Shown here one piece after another: positions 27,088 through 36,457 of a stretch of 64,000 nt of DNA. How positions within the stretch are numbered: position 1 is the stretch's first letter; every line of letters begins with the position of its first letter. The position numbers and the translations under genes were made by a program. Source of the DNA: Gemmatimonadota bacterium (GTDB lineage Bacteria > Gemmatimonadota > Gemmatimonadetes > Longimicrobiales > Gaopeijiaceae); the NCBI GenBank assembly GCA_007126575.1, contig SLBA01000016.1:1-64000 (forward strand), in the 5' to 3' direction. Below the pieces are notes generated by a model. That model searched no databases. It was given only the letters and a program-made list of their open reading frames with translations, and was not told where the DNA came from.

Positions 27088-28425
27088 TCAACGCCGCCGG
27101 AGTCGGGCGGCGAACGCCCCATCGGTCCCCGTGCGCTGCGGAAGCGCCCGAAGAAAGGCGCCATCCAGCGCCTGGACCGGAGGGCCCTTCGTCGAGTCCG
27201 GCGTGGAGTCCGGCCCGTCCTCCACGATAAACCCGGGATGCTCCCGAAGGAACTCCTCGACGCGTCCTTCGTTCTCTTCCGGCTCCAGCGAGCAGGTCGA
27301 ATAGATGAGTAGTCCCCCGGGTCGCACGGCCCCGGCCGCGCCCGCGAGGATCCGGTTCTGCACCCGGGCCATCCGCTCGATGTCGCCAGGCTCGAGCCTC
27401 CAGCGCGCGTCCGGGTGCCGGGACAGCGTTCCGGTTCCGGTGCAGGGCGCGTCGACCAGGACCAGATCCCGGGGTCGAAGCGGCACGGCCTCGGCCGCGG
27501 CGACCACCGTGGGGATCCGTGCCCGCAGCCTCCGCGAGGTCTCTGCGACCCGCTGGAGTCTCGGCGCGGAGCGATCCAGTGCGACCACCCGGGCTCCTTC
27601 GCTCCAGAGCCCCATGGTCTTACCTCCGGGAGCCGCGCAGAGGTCCGCCGCCTCGAGGCCCTCGACCGGGCCCGCGTGCGCGACGACCCACGCCGCGGCC
27701 GGATCCTGAACGATCGAGGGCAGCGCGCCCAGCGCCCGAAGGGGATCGGTCCCTGCCTCGAGTCGCACCGTCCGGCTTCCCGGAGGACCCGGCCGGGCCT
27801 CGATCCCCACCCCGGCCAGACGCGACACGGCGCTGGCCAGGGTCTCCCCCCCGACCATCAGTCGCAGATACAGCCCCGGCACCGTGTTGTTGAACTCCAC
27901 CAGGCGCCGGGCCTCGTCGGGACCCCACCGGTCGACCCACCGGTCGATCAGCCAGCGCGGGTGCGATCCCCACGACGTCAGGTACCCCCGGGGGTCCTCG
28001 TCGAACGAGGGGAATCGCGTCTCGTCCGCGCCCTCCCGCCCCAGGGAGCGGAGCACCCCGTTCGTCATCCCGGCCAGCCCCTTTCCGGCGAGCGCCTGCA
28101 CCTGGTCGACCGTCTCGGAGACGGCCGCGTAGCCCGGCACGCTTCCCATGTGGAAGAGCTGGTAGGCCCCCATCCGGAGGAGATTCGTGACCCCGGACCT
28201 CAGGCTCCCGAGTCCGTCGCGCAGGTGCAGGTCGAGCAGGTAGTCGAGGCGTCCGCGATACCGGACCACCCCGTACGTCAGCTCCTGAACCCAGGGGCGG
28301 TCCTCGGGGGCCAGGGTCTCCAGCGAGGCCTCCCATGCCCGATCGAGTCTCCGGTTCCGGGAGACCTCTTCGAGGATCCGAAAGGCGACCTCGCGAGGCC
28401 CCCCCTTCTTCGTCGGGCGGTTCAG
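27088..28425 (-). CDS. rsmB: RsmB, 16S rRNA m5C967 methyltransferase (probable CTG start)
   Basis: The frame upstream of the GTG at 28269 continues the family's N-terminal NusB-like domain (REVAFRILEEV, DRPWVQELTYGVV) without a stop, so a start at 28269 would cut the domain. No ATG, GTG or TTG occurs upstream in frame before thiG codons. The only well-placed codon is CTG at 28425, overlapping the thiG stop as CTGA, just like the many ATGA/GTGA junctions here. This gives 445 aa, close to E. coli RsmB (429). SAM-binding LCAAPGGKT, DAPCTGTG and the catalytic STCS motif are intact. It methylates C967 of 16S rRNA. Confidence 0.9.
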   Translation of the reverse strand: MNRPTKKGGPREVAFRILEEVSRNRRLDRAWEASLETLAPEDRPWVQELTYGVVRYRGRLDYLLDLHLRDGLGSLRSGVTNLLRMGAYQLFHMGSVPGYAAVSETVDQVQALAGKGLAGMTNGVLRSLGREGADETRFPSFDEDPRGYLTSWGSHPRWLIDRWVDRWGPDEARRLVEFNNTVPGLYLRLMVGGETLASAVSRLAGVGIEARPGPPGSRTVRLEAGTDPLRALGALPSIVQDPAAAWVVAHAGPVEGLEAADLCAAPGGKTMGLWSEGARVVALDRSAPRLQRVAETSRRLRARIPTVVAAAEAVPLRPRDLVLVDAPCTGTGTLSRHPDARWRLEPGDIERMARVQNRILAGAAGAVRPGGLLIYSTCSLEPEENEGRVEEFLREHPGFIVEDGPDSTPDSTKGPPVQALDGAFLRALPQRTGTDGAFAARLRRR

Positions 28426-29234
28426 TCGAGCATCCCGGTGGTGGGCGACGAGGGAACGGCCACCTCGCGGCGGGGCATGCGACCCGCCAGCCAGGCGAGT
28501 CGTCCGGCGCGGGTGGCGAGCCGCATCGCGTCGGCCATCGCGACCGGGTCATCGGCCACGGCCACCGCGGTGTTCATGAGCAGACCGTCGACCCCCTGCT
28601 CCATCGTCAGACAGGCGTCCGAGGCGGTCCCCACCCCGGCGTCGACGATCACGGGCACCGAGAGGCGGGACTTGATCTCGCGGATGTAGAAGGGGTTGAT
28701 CAGCCCGAGCCCGCTCCCGATTGGGCTGGCCAGCGGCATCACCGAGACGCACCCGGCGTCCTCGAGCCGGAGCGCCGAGATGAGATCGTCGTTGGTGTAG
28801 GCCATCACCTTGAAGCCCTCGTCGCACAGGACCTTCGCCGCCTCGAGCGTCGCCTGCACGTCGGGCAGGAGGGTCGCCTCGTCACCGATCACCTCGAGCT
28901 TGATCCACTCGTTGAAGCCGGCTGCGCGGGCGAGCCGTGCGTACCGGATCGCCTCGTCGGCGGTGTAGCATCCCGCGGTGTTGGCGAGAAGGAAGAACTC
29001 GTCGGGGTCGAGATGATTCAGGATCGCCTCGTCGCTCGACCGGTCCAGGTCGACGCGGCGCACCGCCACGGTCACCATCTCGGTCCCGCTGGCGCGCAGG
29101 GCGGCCATCATCGTCTCGTTGTCCCGGTACTTTCCGGTCCCCAGGATCAGGCGCGAGGTGAACTCGCGGCCTCCCATCTCGAGGGGGCGGTCGGTGCCGG
29201 CCAGTGGGGCTTCGGTCTGGGTGCGTTCACTCAT
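28422..29234 (-). CDS. thiG: ThiG, thiazole synthase
   Basis: The product is 270 aa. ILGTGKYRD (30-38) and NTAGCYTADEA (85-95) are present, as are the Schiff-base lysine in WIKLEVIGD (Lys112), the phosphate-binding PLASPIGSG, and VDAGVGTASDA. All are diagnostic of ThiG. It builds thiazole phosphate from 1-deoxyxylulose 5-phosphate, dehydroglycine and ThiS thiocarboxylate. The ThiS domain is encoded in the fusion gene 60 nt upstream. A dehydroglycine supplier (ThiO or ThiH) is not in the window. The last bases overlap the proposed rsmB CTG start. Confidence 0.97.
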   Translation of the reverse strand: MSERTQTEAPLAGTDRPLEMGGREFTSRLILGTGKYRDNETMMAALRASGTEMVTVAVRRVDLDRSSDEAILNHLDPDEFFLLANTAGCYTADEAIRYARLARAAGFNEWIKLEVIGDEATLLPDVQATLEAAKVLCDEGFKVMAYTNDDLISALRLEDAGCVSVMPLASPIGSGLGLINPFYIREIKSRLSVPVIVDAGVGTASDACLTMEQGVDGLLMNTAVAVADDPVAMADAMRLATRAGRLAWLAGRMPRREVAVPSSPTTGMLD

Positions 29235-29294
29235 GACGTCGGTCGAGTCTCCTGTGGCAGTCGAGTACGGTCGAAAATCGGGTGCGGTGGCGAA

Positions 29295-30164
29295 TCAGCC
29301 GCCACCGACGAAGTGGACGAGTTCGAGCTGGTCGCCCTCTGCGAGGGTGACCTCGGCGTGCGCCTCGCGGGGGACGATCTCGCGGTTGCGCTCGACCACC
29401 ACGGTGCCGGGAACGAGCTCCAGCGCCTCGAGCAGGCCGGCAATCGTGAGTCCGTGTGGGACTTCACGCTCGTCTCCATTCACGACCAGCGTCATCGTCC
29501 GGGTCGAGGGGTCGGTCTTAGAGCTCATCGGGGGGTCCTCCCTTCCATCGGGTTCGAGCCGAGCCAGGTAGTCGTCGAGTGCGCGGCCGGGGTCCGGCGC
29601 GTCCCAGACGCCGCGGATCACCGCGACCCCGTGGGCACCGGCCCGCCGGAGCTCGCCCACCCGCCCTGGTGTCACGCCCCCCACTGCGAGGAGCGGGAGC
29701 CCTCGGGCCGCGGCCAGGCGCTCCACCCGTGCGGGCCCGGCCGGCTCGCGTCCGGGGTGCGATTCGGATCGGTAGATCGTGCCCACCATAAGGTAGTCTA
29801 GACCCTCCCCCGTCGTCTCCCCCTCGCCGTGAATCGACCGTCCGAGGAGGACCTCGTCGCCGAGCAGGGAGCGGGCCTCGGCGGGGGGCAGGCTCCGTCC
29901 CCCCAGGTGGACACCGGATGCCGACCCCCGCAGCGCCATCGCGACGTCGACGCGGTCGTTCACCAACAGGTGCGCGCCGGTGGCGGCGGCCGGGCCGGCG
30001 AACGCAACCCCCAGCTCGTACAGACGCCGTCCCGGTGTCCGGGGCCCCCTGAGGTGCAGGGCCAGTCGCCCCCCTCCCCGCTCCATGAGGGCCCCGGCCC
30101 GCCGGAGAAGCCGCTCGTCGGCCAGCAGGTCGTCGTTCGTGAGCAGGTGAAGGCGCGGGAGCAT
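29295..30164 (-). CDS. ThiE/TenI-like domain fused to ThiS sulfur carrier
   Basis: One 289-aa frame carries two thiamine modules. Residues 1-205 form a ThiE/TenI barrel (VNDRVDVA at 68-75, GVHLGG at 84-89, [16 protein letters not shown] at 123-138). Residues 224-289 form ThiS, ending in the required C-terminal Gly-Gly (HFVGGG). The segment that carries the conserved Arg and Lys for HMP-PP binding in ThiE reads HLRGPRTPG, lacking the Lys. This favours a TenI-type thiazole tautomerase over thiamine-phosphate synthase, though it is not decisive. Because ThiS is at the C-terminus, its Gly-Gly stays free for adenylation and sulfur transfer. An internal ATG with a strong ribosome-binding site may also yield free ThiS. 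thiG follows 60 nt later. Confidence 0.85.
   Translation of the reverse strand: MLPRLHLLTNDDLLADERLLRRAGALMERGGGRLALHLRGPRTPGRRLYELGVAFAGPAAATGAHLLVNDRVDVAMALRGSASGVHLGGRSLPPAEARSLLGDEVLLGRSIHGEGETTGEGLDYLMVGTIYRSESHPGREPAGPARVERLAAARGLPLLAVGGVTPGRVGELRRAGAHGVAVIRGVWDAPDPGRALDDYLARLEPDGREDPPMSSKTDPSTRTMTLVVNGDEREVPHGLTIAGLLEALELVPGTVVVERNREIVPREAHAEVTLAEGDQLELVHFVGGG
29536..29546 (-). promoter_or_regulatory. Internal Shine-Dalgarno ahead of a ThiS start (ATG 29528)
   Basis: GGAAGGGAGGA on the minus strand lies 7 nt before the in-frame ATG at 29528 (Met213 of the fusion). It is among the best ribosome-binding sites in the window and would start a free ThiS of 77 aa within the fusion gene. Confidence 0.5.
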
Positions 30165-30175
30165 GGCGGATCCGA

Positions 30176-31114
30176 TCAGTCGAAGCGCTCCCCGACGTTC
30201 GGCCCACCCCCGCGCAGCCAGTCGGCGGTCTTCATGCGCCGCTTGCCCGGCGGCTGGACCTCGAGGAACCGGAGCGAGCCCTCCCCGGCCGCCACCACGA
30301 GCCCGATCTCGGGATCGGCGCGCAGGACGGTGCCCGGCGGGGCGGGGCGACCGGCCTCGCCCTCGACGACCCGGGGCTGGAAGAGCTTCACGGGCTCCCC
30401 CCCGAGGGTCGACCAGGCGCCCGGAACCATATCCATCCCGCGAACCAGGTTCGCCACCTCGCGGGCCGCGCCCGACCAGTCGATCCGAGCGGTATTCCGG
30501 TCGATCTTGGGCGCCAGGGTCGCCCGCTCGTGGTCCTGCTCGCGCGGCTCGAGCACGCCAGCCTCGAGCAGTGCAAGCGCCTCGAGCAGGGCCTCGGCGC
30601 CCAGCTCGGCCAGGCGGAGATAGACTCCGGTCGCCGTGTCGTGGGGGGCGATCGGGAGACGCCGCTGCAGGAGCACCGGGCCCTCGTCCATCCCCTCGGT
30701 CATCTGCATGACCGAGATTCCCGTCTCGGGCAGCCCCCGGATCAGGGCCCAGTTCACCGGGGCTGCGCCCCGCAGCTCCGGAAGGAGCGAGGCATGCACG
30801 TTGACCGAGCCGTGCGTGGGAAGCTCCAGCACGCCGGGCACGAGGATGTGCCCGTACGCCACGACGACCGAGAGGTCGGGACCGAGCGCCGCCAGCTCGT
30901 CGACGAAGGCCTCCCCCCGGGGACGCTCGGGGGTCAGGACCGGAAGCCCTTCGGCCTCGGCGACCGTCCTCACCGGAGACGCCCTCAGCTTCCGCCCACG
31001 TCCCGCCGGCCGGTCAGGCTGGGTGACCACACCGACCACCTGAAATCCCTCTCCCGTGAGCGCCCGCAGTGAGGGCACCGCAAAGTCCGGGGTTCCCCAG
31101 AAGACGATCCTCAC
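30176..31114 (-). CDS. fmt: Fmt, methionyl-tRNA formyltransferase
   Basis: The product is 312 aa (E. coli 315). The GTG at 31114 overlaps the def stop (GTGA) and begins exactly at the family's N-terminus ([12 protein letters not shown]). The formyl-THF site is complete: [16 protein letters not shown] with Asn/His, and GMDEGPVL with the catalytic Asp context. The C-terminal tRNA-binding domain contains GTVL and [12 protein letters not shown]. It formylates initiator Met-tRNA. Deformylase lies immediately upstream in the same unit, the usual def-fmt pair. Confidence 0.97.
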   Translation of the reverse strand: MRIVFWGTPDFAVPSLRALTGEGFQVVGVVTQPDRPAGRGRKLRASPVRTVAEAEGLPVLTPERPRGEAFVDELAALGPDLSVVVAYGHILVPGVLELPTHGSVNVHASLLPELRGAAPVNWALIRGLPETGISVMQMTEGMDEGPVLLQRRLPIAPHDTATGVYLRLAELGAEALLEALALLEAGVLEPREQDHERATLAPKIDRNTARIDWSGAAREVANLVRGMDMVPGAWSTLGGEPVKLFQPRVVEGEAGRPAPPGTVLRADPEIGLVVAAGEGSLRFLEVQPPGKRRMKTADWLRGGGPNVGERFD

Positions 31115-31626
31115 CCCGAGGCCTCTTCGGCCAGCAGCTTCCGATACTTCTTGAGGAGCATCCGGCGCTTCAGCGCCGACAGGTGGTCGATGAAAAGCAC
31201 CCCTTCGAGATGATCCACCTCGTGCTGCAGCGCACGGGCGAAGAGCCCTTCGGCCTCGACCGTGATCGGCTCCCCATCGGGGTCGAACCCCTCGATCCGC
31301 ACCCGGGCGGGCCTTCGCACGACCTCGGTGACCCCGGGAATACTGAGACACCCCTCGGGCTCCTTCTCGGTCTCGTTGGAGCTCTCGACGATGCGGGGAT
31401 TGACCAGGGCCACGCGCCCCTCCTCTCCCCCGGCGCTCACATCGACCACGAGCACCTGCCGCGAGATCCCGATCTGGGGGGCCGCGAGCCCCGCGCCCTC
31501 CTCGTAGACCATGGTCTGGAACATGTCGTCGACCAGCCGACGCAGTTCGTCGTCGAAGGCATCGACGGGCGCCGCCGGTTCCCGCAGCACGGGATCGCCG
31601 AGGTATCGCAGTTCGCGGATCGCCAT
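31111..31626 (-). CDS. def: Def, peptide deformylase
   Basis: The product is 171 aa with all three metal-site motifs: GAGLAAPQIG (about 44-53), EGCLSIPG (about 90-97) and QHEVDHLEG (about 133-141). It removes the formyl group from nascent proteins, using Fe2+ or another divalent metal. It sits 5 nt after yajC and overlaps fmt by 4 nt, matching its functional pairing with Fmt. It is of ordinary length, with no extension. Confidence 0.97.
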   Translation of the reverse strand: MAIRELRYLGDPVLREPAAPVDAFDDELRRLVDDMFQTMVYEEGAGLAAPQIGISRQVLVVDVSAGGEEGRVALVNPRIVESSNETEKEPEGCLSIPGVTEVVRRPARVRIEGFDPDGEPITVEAEGLFARALQHEVDHLEGVLFIDHLSALKRRMLLKKYRKLLAEEASG

Positions 31627-31631
31627 CGTGC

Positions 31632-31976
31632 TCAGCTGTCCCGGGTGTCGAACTCGTCTTCGACCTTGCGGGCCACCTTCGAGCGCTCGACCACCATCCG
31701 GGTGTTCTCGCCCGTCTTGATGGTGATCCGGTCCTCGCTCAGGTGGACGATCGAACCGATCACTCCCCCGACGGTGACCACCTCATCCCCCTTGCGAAGC
31801 GCCTGGATCATCTCGCGGTGACGCTCCTGCTCCTTCCTCTGGGGACGGATCAGGAGCCAGTAGAAGATCGCGAAGATCAGCGCGATCTGAACGAGAATGA
31901 CGGTCATGCCGCCTCCCCCACCCTCGGCGGGGGCCATCAGAAGTCCGGAAACCGGTGAGATCACCTTGTGCTCCAT
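31632..31976 (-). CDS. yajC: YajC, Sec translocase accessory subunit
   Basis: The product is 114 aa. A Gly-rich N-terminus precedes one membrane helix (about 24-44), then the hallmark LIRPQRKEQERHREM and a small cytoplasmic beta domain with LRKGDEVVTVGGVIG. YajC associates with SecDF-SecYEG. It follows tgt as in many bacteria, but the usual secD and secF genes are missing downstream; def and fmt come instead. The gap to tgt is 58 nt. Confidence 0.95.
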   Translation of the reverse strand: MEHKVISPVSGLLMAPAEGGGGGMTVILVQIALIFAIFYWLLIRPQRKEQERHREMIQALRKGDEVVTVGGVIGSIVHLSEDRITIKTGENTRMVVERSKVARKVEDEFDTRDS

Positions 31977-32034
31977 GGTTTGAAGTCAGGCCGCCGGGCG
32001 TCTGCCCGGTCGATGGTGTCGCCGCGCTCGTCGT

Positions 32035-33198
32035 TCAGGTCGCTCGTCGGGCTCGCGCCGCCCGATACCGCTCCAGCCAGTCGGCGCTCCACGTCGTGAA
32101 GCTCCCCTCGTCGATCCGCCGGCGCGACTCCTCGGCGATTCGATGGAGGAACCGGATATTGTGCATGGAAATCAGTCGATGGGCAAAGGCCTCGCCCGCC
32201 ACGACCATGTGCCGCAGGTACGCCCGGTCGAAGCGGGAGCAGGCGTAGCAGTCGCAGCTCGAATCGAGGGGGCGCGTCGATCCGCGGTGGCGCGCCGCCT
32301 TCATATTCACCTGTCCGTCATCGAGGGTCCAGGCGGTCCCGTGTCGGGCGTTGCGCGTCGGCGCCACACAGTCGAACAGATCGCAGCCGCGCCCGATCGC
32401 CTCGAGCAGATCGTCGGGATAGCCGACGCCCATCAGGTACCGGGGCCGGTCCGCGGGAAGCTCCGGATCGAGCACCTCGAGCGTCTCCCACATCTTCGGC
32501 TTCGGCTCGCCCACCGAGAGCCCCCCGATCGCCACCCCGTCCCAGTCGCCCAGCGCCAGGACCGCCCGGGCGTGTTCCCGTCGCAGGTCGGGATAGACGT
32601 TGCCCTGCACGATCGGAAACAGACTCTGTTCGGGGAGGTCGATCTCGGCAACTCGACCCATCTCGTCGAAGTGAGCCCGGCAGCGCTCCAGCCAGCGCAG
32701 GGTCCGCTCGTTGGCCCGGGCGGCGACCGCCCGCTCGCACCCCCCGGGAGGACACTCGTCGAAGGCCATGATCACGTCGGCCCCCAGCGTTCGCTGGATC
32801 TCGATCACGGACTCGGGGGTGAACTCGTGCGTCGAGCCGTCGATGTGGCTCTGGAAGATGACCCCGTCGTCGTGGATCTCGCGGATGTCCGAGAGCGAGA
32901 AGACCTGGAAGCCCCCGGAGTCGGTCAGGATCGGCCCGTCCCAGCGCATGAAGGCGTGCAGGCCACCGAGCTGGCTCACCTCGAGGTGACCGGGTCGCAG
33001 GTAGAGGTGATACGTGTTCGCCAGGATCATCGACGATCCGACCCGGGCGACCTCATCGGGCGAGAGCGTCTTGACCGCGCCGAGGGTGCCGACGGGCATG
33101 AACGCCGGGGTCCGGACGGGCCCGTGCGGGGTCCGGAAGGTGCCCTTTCGGGCGGCTCCCTCGGTGGCCTCGAGCTCGAACGAGAAGGATCGGCTCAC
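32035..33198 (-). CDS. tgt: Tgt, queuine tRNA-ribosyltransferase
   Basis: The product is 387 aa from the GTG at 33198, which overlaps the queA stop (GTGA) and begins at the family N-terminus; a longer frame to 33819 runs through queA and is rejected. The catalytic ILTDSGGFQVFSL block, MAFDECPP, GGLSVGEP and the zinc site CDCYACSRF with a His about 25 residues on are present. It exchanges G34 for preQ1 in tRNAs for Asp, Asn, His and Tyr. Its pairing with queA places two queuosine steps together. Confidence 0.97.
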   Translation of the reverse strand: MSRSFSFELEATEGAARKGTFRTPHGPVRTPAFMPVGTLGAVKTLSPDEVARVGSSMILANTYHLYLRPGHLEVSQLGGLHAFMRWDGPILTDSGGFQVFSLSDIREIHDDGVIFQSHIDGSTHEFTPESVIEIQRTLGADVIMAFDECPPGGCERAVAARANERTLRWLERCRAHFDEMGRVAEIDLPEQSLFPIVQGNVYPDLRREHARAVLALGDWDGVAIGGLSVGEPKPKMWETLEVLDPELPADRPRYLMGVGYPDDLLEAIGRGCDLFDCVAPTRNARHGTAWTLDDGQVNMKAARHRGSTRPLDSSCDCYACSRFDRAYLRHMVVAGEAFAHRLISMHNIRFLHRIAEESRRRIDEGSFTTWSADWLERYRAARARRAT

Positions 33199-34262
33199 CG
33201 GGAAGCTCCGGTGGGATCGCGGCGCACGATCGCCATCGCGTCGCCGTACGAGTAGAAGCGGTACCTTTCGCGGATCGCCTCGGCGTAGGCGGCCATCGTC
33301 GCCCGATAGCCCGCGAAGGCCCCCACCAGCATCAGGAGGGTCGAGCGCGGCAGGTGGAAGTTCGTGACCAGAGCGTCGACGACCCGGAACTCGAAGCCGG
33401 GGGCGATGAACAGCTCGGTCTCGCCCCGGCCCCCGTCCAGCACGCCGTCGAGCGCGGCCGCCTCGAGGGTCCGGACCACCGTCGTGCCCACCGCCCAGAC
33501 CCGCCCGCCCCCCTCCCGCGTCCGTCGAATGGCCGCGCCCGTCTCCCGGGGAACCTCCCATCGTTCGCTGTGCATGGCGTGGTCCGCCACCCGATCCACC
33601 TCGACCGGGCGGAAGGTGCCGGGGCCCACGTGCAGGGTGACGCGGGCGACCTCGACCCCCCGCTCCTCGATCGCCCGGAGAAGGGCCGGGGTGAAGTGCA
33701 GGCCCGCTGTGGGCGCGGCCACCGAGCCGGGCACGCGGGCGTAGACGGTCTGGTAGCGATCGCGATCGAGGGGCTCCTCCTCGCGCTCCATGTAGGGGGG
33801 GAGGGGGAGCCGGCCCCATCGCTCGAGCGTCGCCTCGACCGACAGCTCCGACTCGAGCCGGACCACCCGCCCGCCGTCTCCGGTGCCGTCTTCGATCACG
33901 ACCTCGAAGCCCTCGTCGATCACGACCCGGCGGCCGGGCTTGAGCTTCGAGCCGGGCCGGACCAGCGCCTCCCAGCGCCGCTCGTCGCCATCGTCGGTCA
34001 GACGCAGCAGGAGCACCTCGCAGCGGGCGCCGGTCGGCTTGTGACCCAGGAGCCGAACGGGGAGCACGCGGCTCTCGTTGAGCACCAGGAGGTCACCGGG
34101 ATCCAGGAGCGCGGGCAGCTCCGCGAAGGTGCGGTGCTCCGGCTCGGCCTCCCCGACCACCAGGAGACGGCTGGCGTCGCGGCGCTCGGCCGGATAGCGG
34201 GCGATCCGACCCTCGGGGAGCTCGTAGTCCCAGGCCGCAATCCGCGTCAGATCGACGGGCAC
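33195..34262 (-). CDS. queA: QueA, tRNA preQ1 ribosyltransferase-isomerase
   Basis: The product is about 355 aa from the GTG at 34262, which gives the family-like start PVDLTRIAAWDYELPEGRIA; a TTG at 34280 would overlap ruvB by 11 nt. Conserved stretches include YPAERRDASRLLV, LNESRVLPVRL, the PTAGLHFTP substrate motif and HVGPGTFRPV. QueA transfers the ribosyl moiety of SAM to preQ1-tRNA, making epoxyqueuosine. It lies between ruvB and tgt, a common arrangement in diderm bacteria. Confidence 0.96.
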   Translation of the reverse strand: MPVDLTRIAAWDYELPEGRIARYPAERRDASRLLVVGEAEPEHRTFAELPALLDPGDLLVLNESRVLPVRLLGHKPTGARCEVLLLRLTDDGDERRWEALVRPGSKLKPGRRVVIDEGFEVVIEDGTGDGGRVVRLESELSVEATLERWGRLPLPPYMEREEEPLDRDRYQTVYARVPGSVAAPTAGLHFTPALLRAIEERGVEVARVTLHVGPGTFRPVEVDRVADHAMHSERWEVPRETGAAIRRTREGGGRVWAVGTTVVRTLEAAALDGVLDGGRGETELFIAPGFEFRVVDALVTNFHLPRSTLLMLVGAFAGYRATMAAYAEAIRERYRFYSYGDAMAIVRRDPTGASR

Positions 34263-34269
34263 GGCCGAC

Positions 34270-35307
34270 TCAGGACTCAAAGAGGGACGCCTGATCGGTC
34301 AGACCGTCGGGGGGCGTGTAGCCGAACCGTCGGTAGCACCGGGGGGTTGCCATGCGCCCGCGGGGGGTCCGCATCAGGAAGCCCTCCTGGATCAGAAAGG
34401 GCTCGTAGACCTCTTCCAGCGTGCCCTGGTCCTCGCCGATCGCCACCGCGAGCGACGAGAGCCCCACGGGTCCCCCGTCGAACTTCTCGAGGATCGTCTG
34501 CAGGATCCGACCATCCATTTCGTCGAGGCCGTACTCGTCCACATCGAGCATCTCGAGGGCGGCGGCGGCGACCTCGGTGTCGATCACCCCGTCGGCCCGA
34601 ACCTGGGCATAGTCCCGTACGCGGCGCAGAAGCCGGTTCGCAACCCGGGGGGTGCCCCGCGAGCGTTTGGCCAGCTCGGCGGCGCCCTCGGTCGTGGCTT
34701 CGATTCCCAGGAGCTGTGCGCTGCGGGCCACGATTCGGGCCAGCTCCTCGGGCGGGTAGAAGTTCAGCCGCTGCACGATCCCGAAGCGGGCACGCATGGG
34801 GGCCGTGAGGAGCCCGAAGCGGGTGGTGGCGCCGACGAGGGTGAAGCGCTCGACCCCCATCGTCATGGTCTGCGCGCGCGCCCCTTCCGAGAGCCGGATC
34901 TCGACCTTGTAGTCCTCCATCGCGGGGTAGAGGAACTCCTCGAGGATCGGGCGCAGGCGGTGGATCTCGTCAATGAACAGGATGTCTCCGCGCTCCAGGT
35001 TGGTCAGGAGCCCGACGAGGTCCGCCGGCTTCTCGAGCACCGGGCCCGAACTGGTGCGCAGCGACACCCCCATCTCTTCGGCCATGAGCGCCGCAAGGGT
35101 GGTCTTTCCCAGCCCCGGAGGCCCGTGGAAGAGGATGTGGTCGAGGGGCTCGTCACGCTGGCTGGCGGCCTCGATGGCGATGCGCAGCGACTCCTTCACC
35201 TTCTCCTGGCCCACGAATTCGTCGAGCTGCCGCGGACGCAGGGTGGGCTCGGTCCGGGTGTCCTCTTCGAGCGCCTCGGGGGTCGTGACCTCGTGGCGGG
35301 CGCTCAT
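34270..35307 (-). CDS. ruvB: RuvB, Holliday-junction branch-migration ATPase
   Basis: The product is 345 aa from the ATG at 35307, which overlaps the ruvA stop (ATGA); the longer frame to 35937 lies over ruvA and is rejected. It has the [14 protein letters not shown] start, Walker [12 protein letters not shown], Walker [10 protein letters not shown], the sensor stretch [20 protein letters not shown], and the winged-helix C-terminus ending [21 protein letters not shown]. The RuvB hexamer drives branch migration together with RuvA. Confidence 0.98.
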   Translation of the reverse strand: MSARHEVTTPEALEEDTRTEPTLRPRQLDEFVGQEKVKESLRIAIEAASQRDEPLDHILFHGPPGLGKTTLAALMAEEMGVSLRTSSGPVLEKPADLVGLLTNLERGDILFIDEIHRLRPILEEFLYPAMEDYKVEIRLSEGARAQTMTMGVERFTLVGATTRFGLLTAPMRARFGIVQRLNFYPPEELARIVARSAQLLGIEATTEGAAELAKRSRGTPRVANRLLRRVRDYAQVRADGVIDTEVAAAALEMLDVDEYGLDEMDGRILQTILEKFDGGPVGLSSLAVAIGEDQGTLEEVYEPFLIQEGFLMRTPRGRMATPRCYRRFGYTPPDGLTDQASLFES

Positions 35308-35903
35308 CGGTTGGCCAGCGCCCGGCGGATGAGCTCGTCGGGCCCGTCCGCCTTTCCTTCCTTGAGCGCCGCCCGGACCAGGGAATCGGCCTCGGCCCAG
35401 GGCATGCCGAGCGCCACCAGGGCGCGGACCGCCGCCTCGGCCATCCCCTCCTTCACCTCTTCGGTCCCGTCGCCGCTGACCACCCGGAGGGTCTGGAGGT
35501 CGTCGAGCCGGTCCGCGAGCTCGAGCATGATCTTCTCGGCCTTCTTCTTTCCGATCCCGCTCACCTGCACGAGGGCCGGGATGTCGCGGGAGGTGATGAT
35601 CTGGACCAGTCGCCGGCCGGAGTAGGTCGACAGCATGGCCAGCGCCAGCTTCCCTCCCACCCCCGAGGCATTCAGGAGCCGGCCGAACAGGGTGCGCTCG
35701 AGTGGCTCGATGAAGCCGTAGAGCGCCGAGAGGTCCTCGCGGACCAGGTGGACGGTCCGCAGCTCGATCTCGTCGCCGGGTGCCGGGAGGCGCTGCGCCA
35801 CGGTCAGGGGGACCTCGACCTCGTAGACGACGCCCCCCGGGGTCGAGACTTCGACCCGATCCTCGTCGATCGAGAGCAGGGTCCCGCGAATTCGGGAGAT
35901 CAT
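35304..35903 (-). CDS. ruvA: RuvA, Holliday-junction-binding subunit
   Basis: The product is 199 aa, from the ATG at 35903 overlapping the ruvC stop (ATGA). [13 protein letters not shown] begins the OB-fold domain. [17 protein letters not shown] and [16 protein letters not shown] are the two helix-hairpin-helix motifs (family 'GVGPK' and 'GIGKKTAER'). The C-terminal RuvB-binding domain spans about 150-199. The Lys-for-Thr in GIGKKKAEK is a mild variation. It forms tetramers clamping Holliday junctions. Confidence 0.97.
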   Translation of the reverse strand: MISRIRGTLLSIDEDRVEVSTPGGVVYEVEVPLTVAQRLPAPGDEIELRTVHLVREDLSALYGFIEPLERTLFGRLLNASGVGGKLALAMLSTYSGRRLVQIITSRDIPALVQVSGIGKKKAEKIMLELADRLDDLQTLRVVSGDGTEEVKEGMAEAAVRALVALGMPWAEADSLVRAALKEGKADGPDELIRRALANR

Positions 35904-36457
35904 GAGGGGCTCCGGGCGAAGCGGTGCGGGAGGGCACCCGGAAGCCGGCCGTCGACCCCGAGCACGAGATGGCAGAGGGCGCAGGCCACCCCGTCGGCGG
36001 CGTCGTTGGGGCGCGGGGGCTCCTTGAGGCGGAGCTGCTCCTGGACCAGGAGCCCGACCTGGTCCTTGGTCGCGCTCCCGTGCCCGACGACCGCCTTCTT
36101 GATCGCGACCGGCGTGTACTCGGCGACCTCGATCTTCAGGCGGGCACCGGCGACCAGGATGGCGCCCCGTGCATGGCCCAGGATCAGGGCGCTTCGGGCG
36201 TTCTTCCCCTGAAAGACGCTCTCGACCGCGACCGTGTCGGGGCGGAAGCGCTCCAGGATCTCGGTGACGCCTTCGAAGATCTCGAGGATCCGAACGGCGA
36301 GCTCCGCCTTCCGGGTGGGGCGGATCACCCCGCATTCGAGGAGCCTCATGGCCCCACCACGCCGCCGGGCGACGACACCGTAGCCGGTGGCGATCGAACC
36401 GGGATCGATCCCCACCACGACGAGCTCTTCGGGCTCCCGGTCTCCCCCGGCCGTCAC
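35900..36457 (-). CDS. ruvC: RuvC, Holliday-junction resolvase
   Basis: The product is 185 aa; the GTG at 36457 overlaps the yebC stop (GTGA). The acidic catalytic residues are visible in VVGIDPGS (about 14-21), TVAVESVF (about 75-82) and the C-terminal [11 protein letters not shown] (about 150-160), with the basic [15 protein letters not shown] segment between. Length and order match the family. The gene order yebC-ruvC-ruvA-ruvB is widespread. Confidence 0.97.
   Translation of the reverse strand: MTAGGDREPEELVVVGIDPGSIATGYGVVARRRGGAMRLLECGVIRPTRKAELAVRILEIFEGVTEILERFRPDTVAVESVFQGKNARSALILGHARGAILVAGARLKIEVAEYTPVAIKKAVVGHGSATKDQVGLLVQEQLRLKEPPRPNDAADGVACALCHLVLGVDGRLPGALPHRFARSPS

Noticed and set aside
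33195-33819. Longer tgt reading frame extending through queA
   Set aside because: The family N-terminus begins at the GTG at 33198, which overlaps the queA stop; the upstream part is a shadow of queA.
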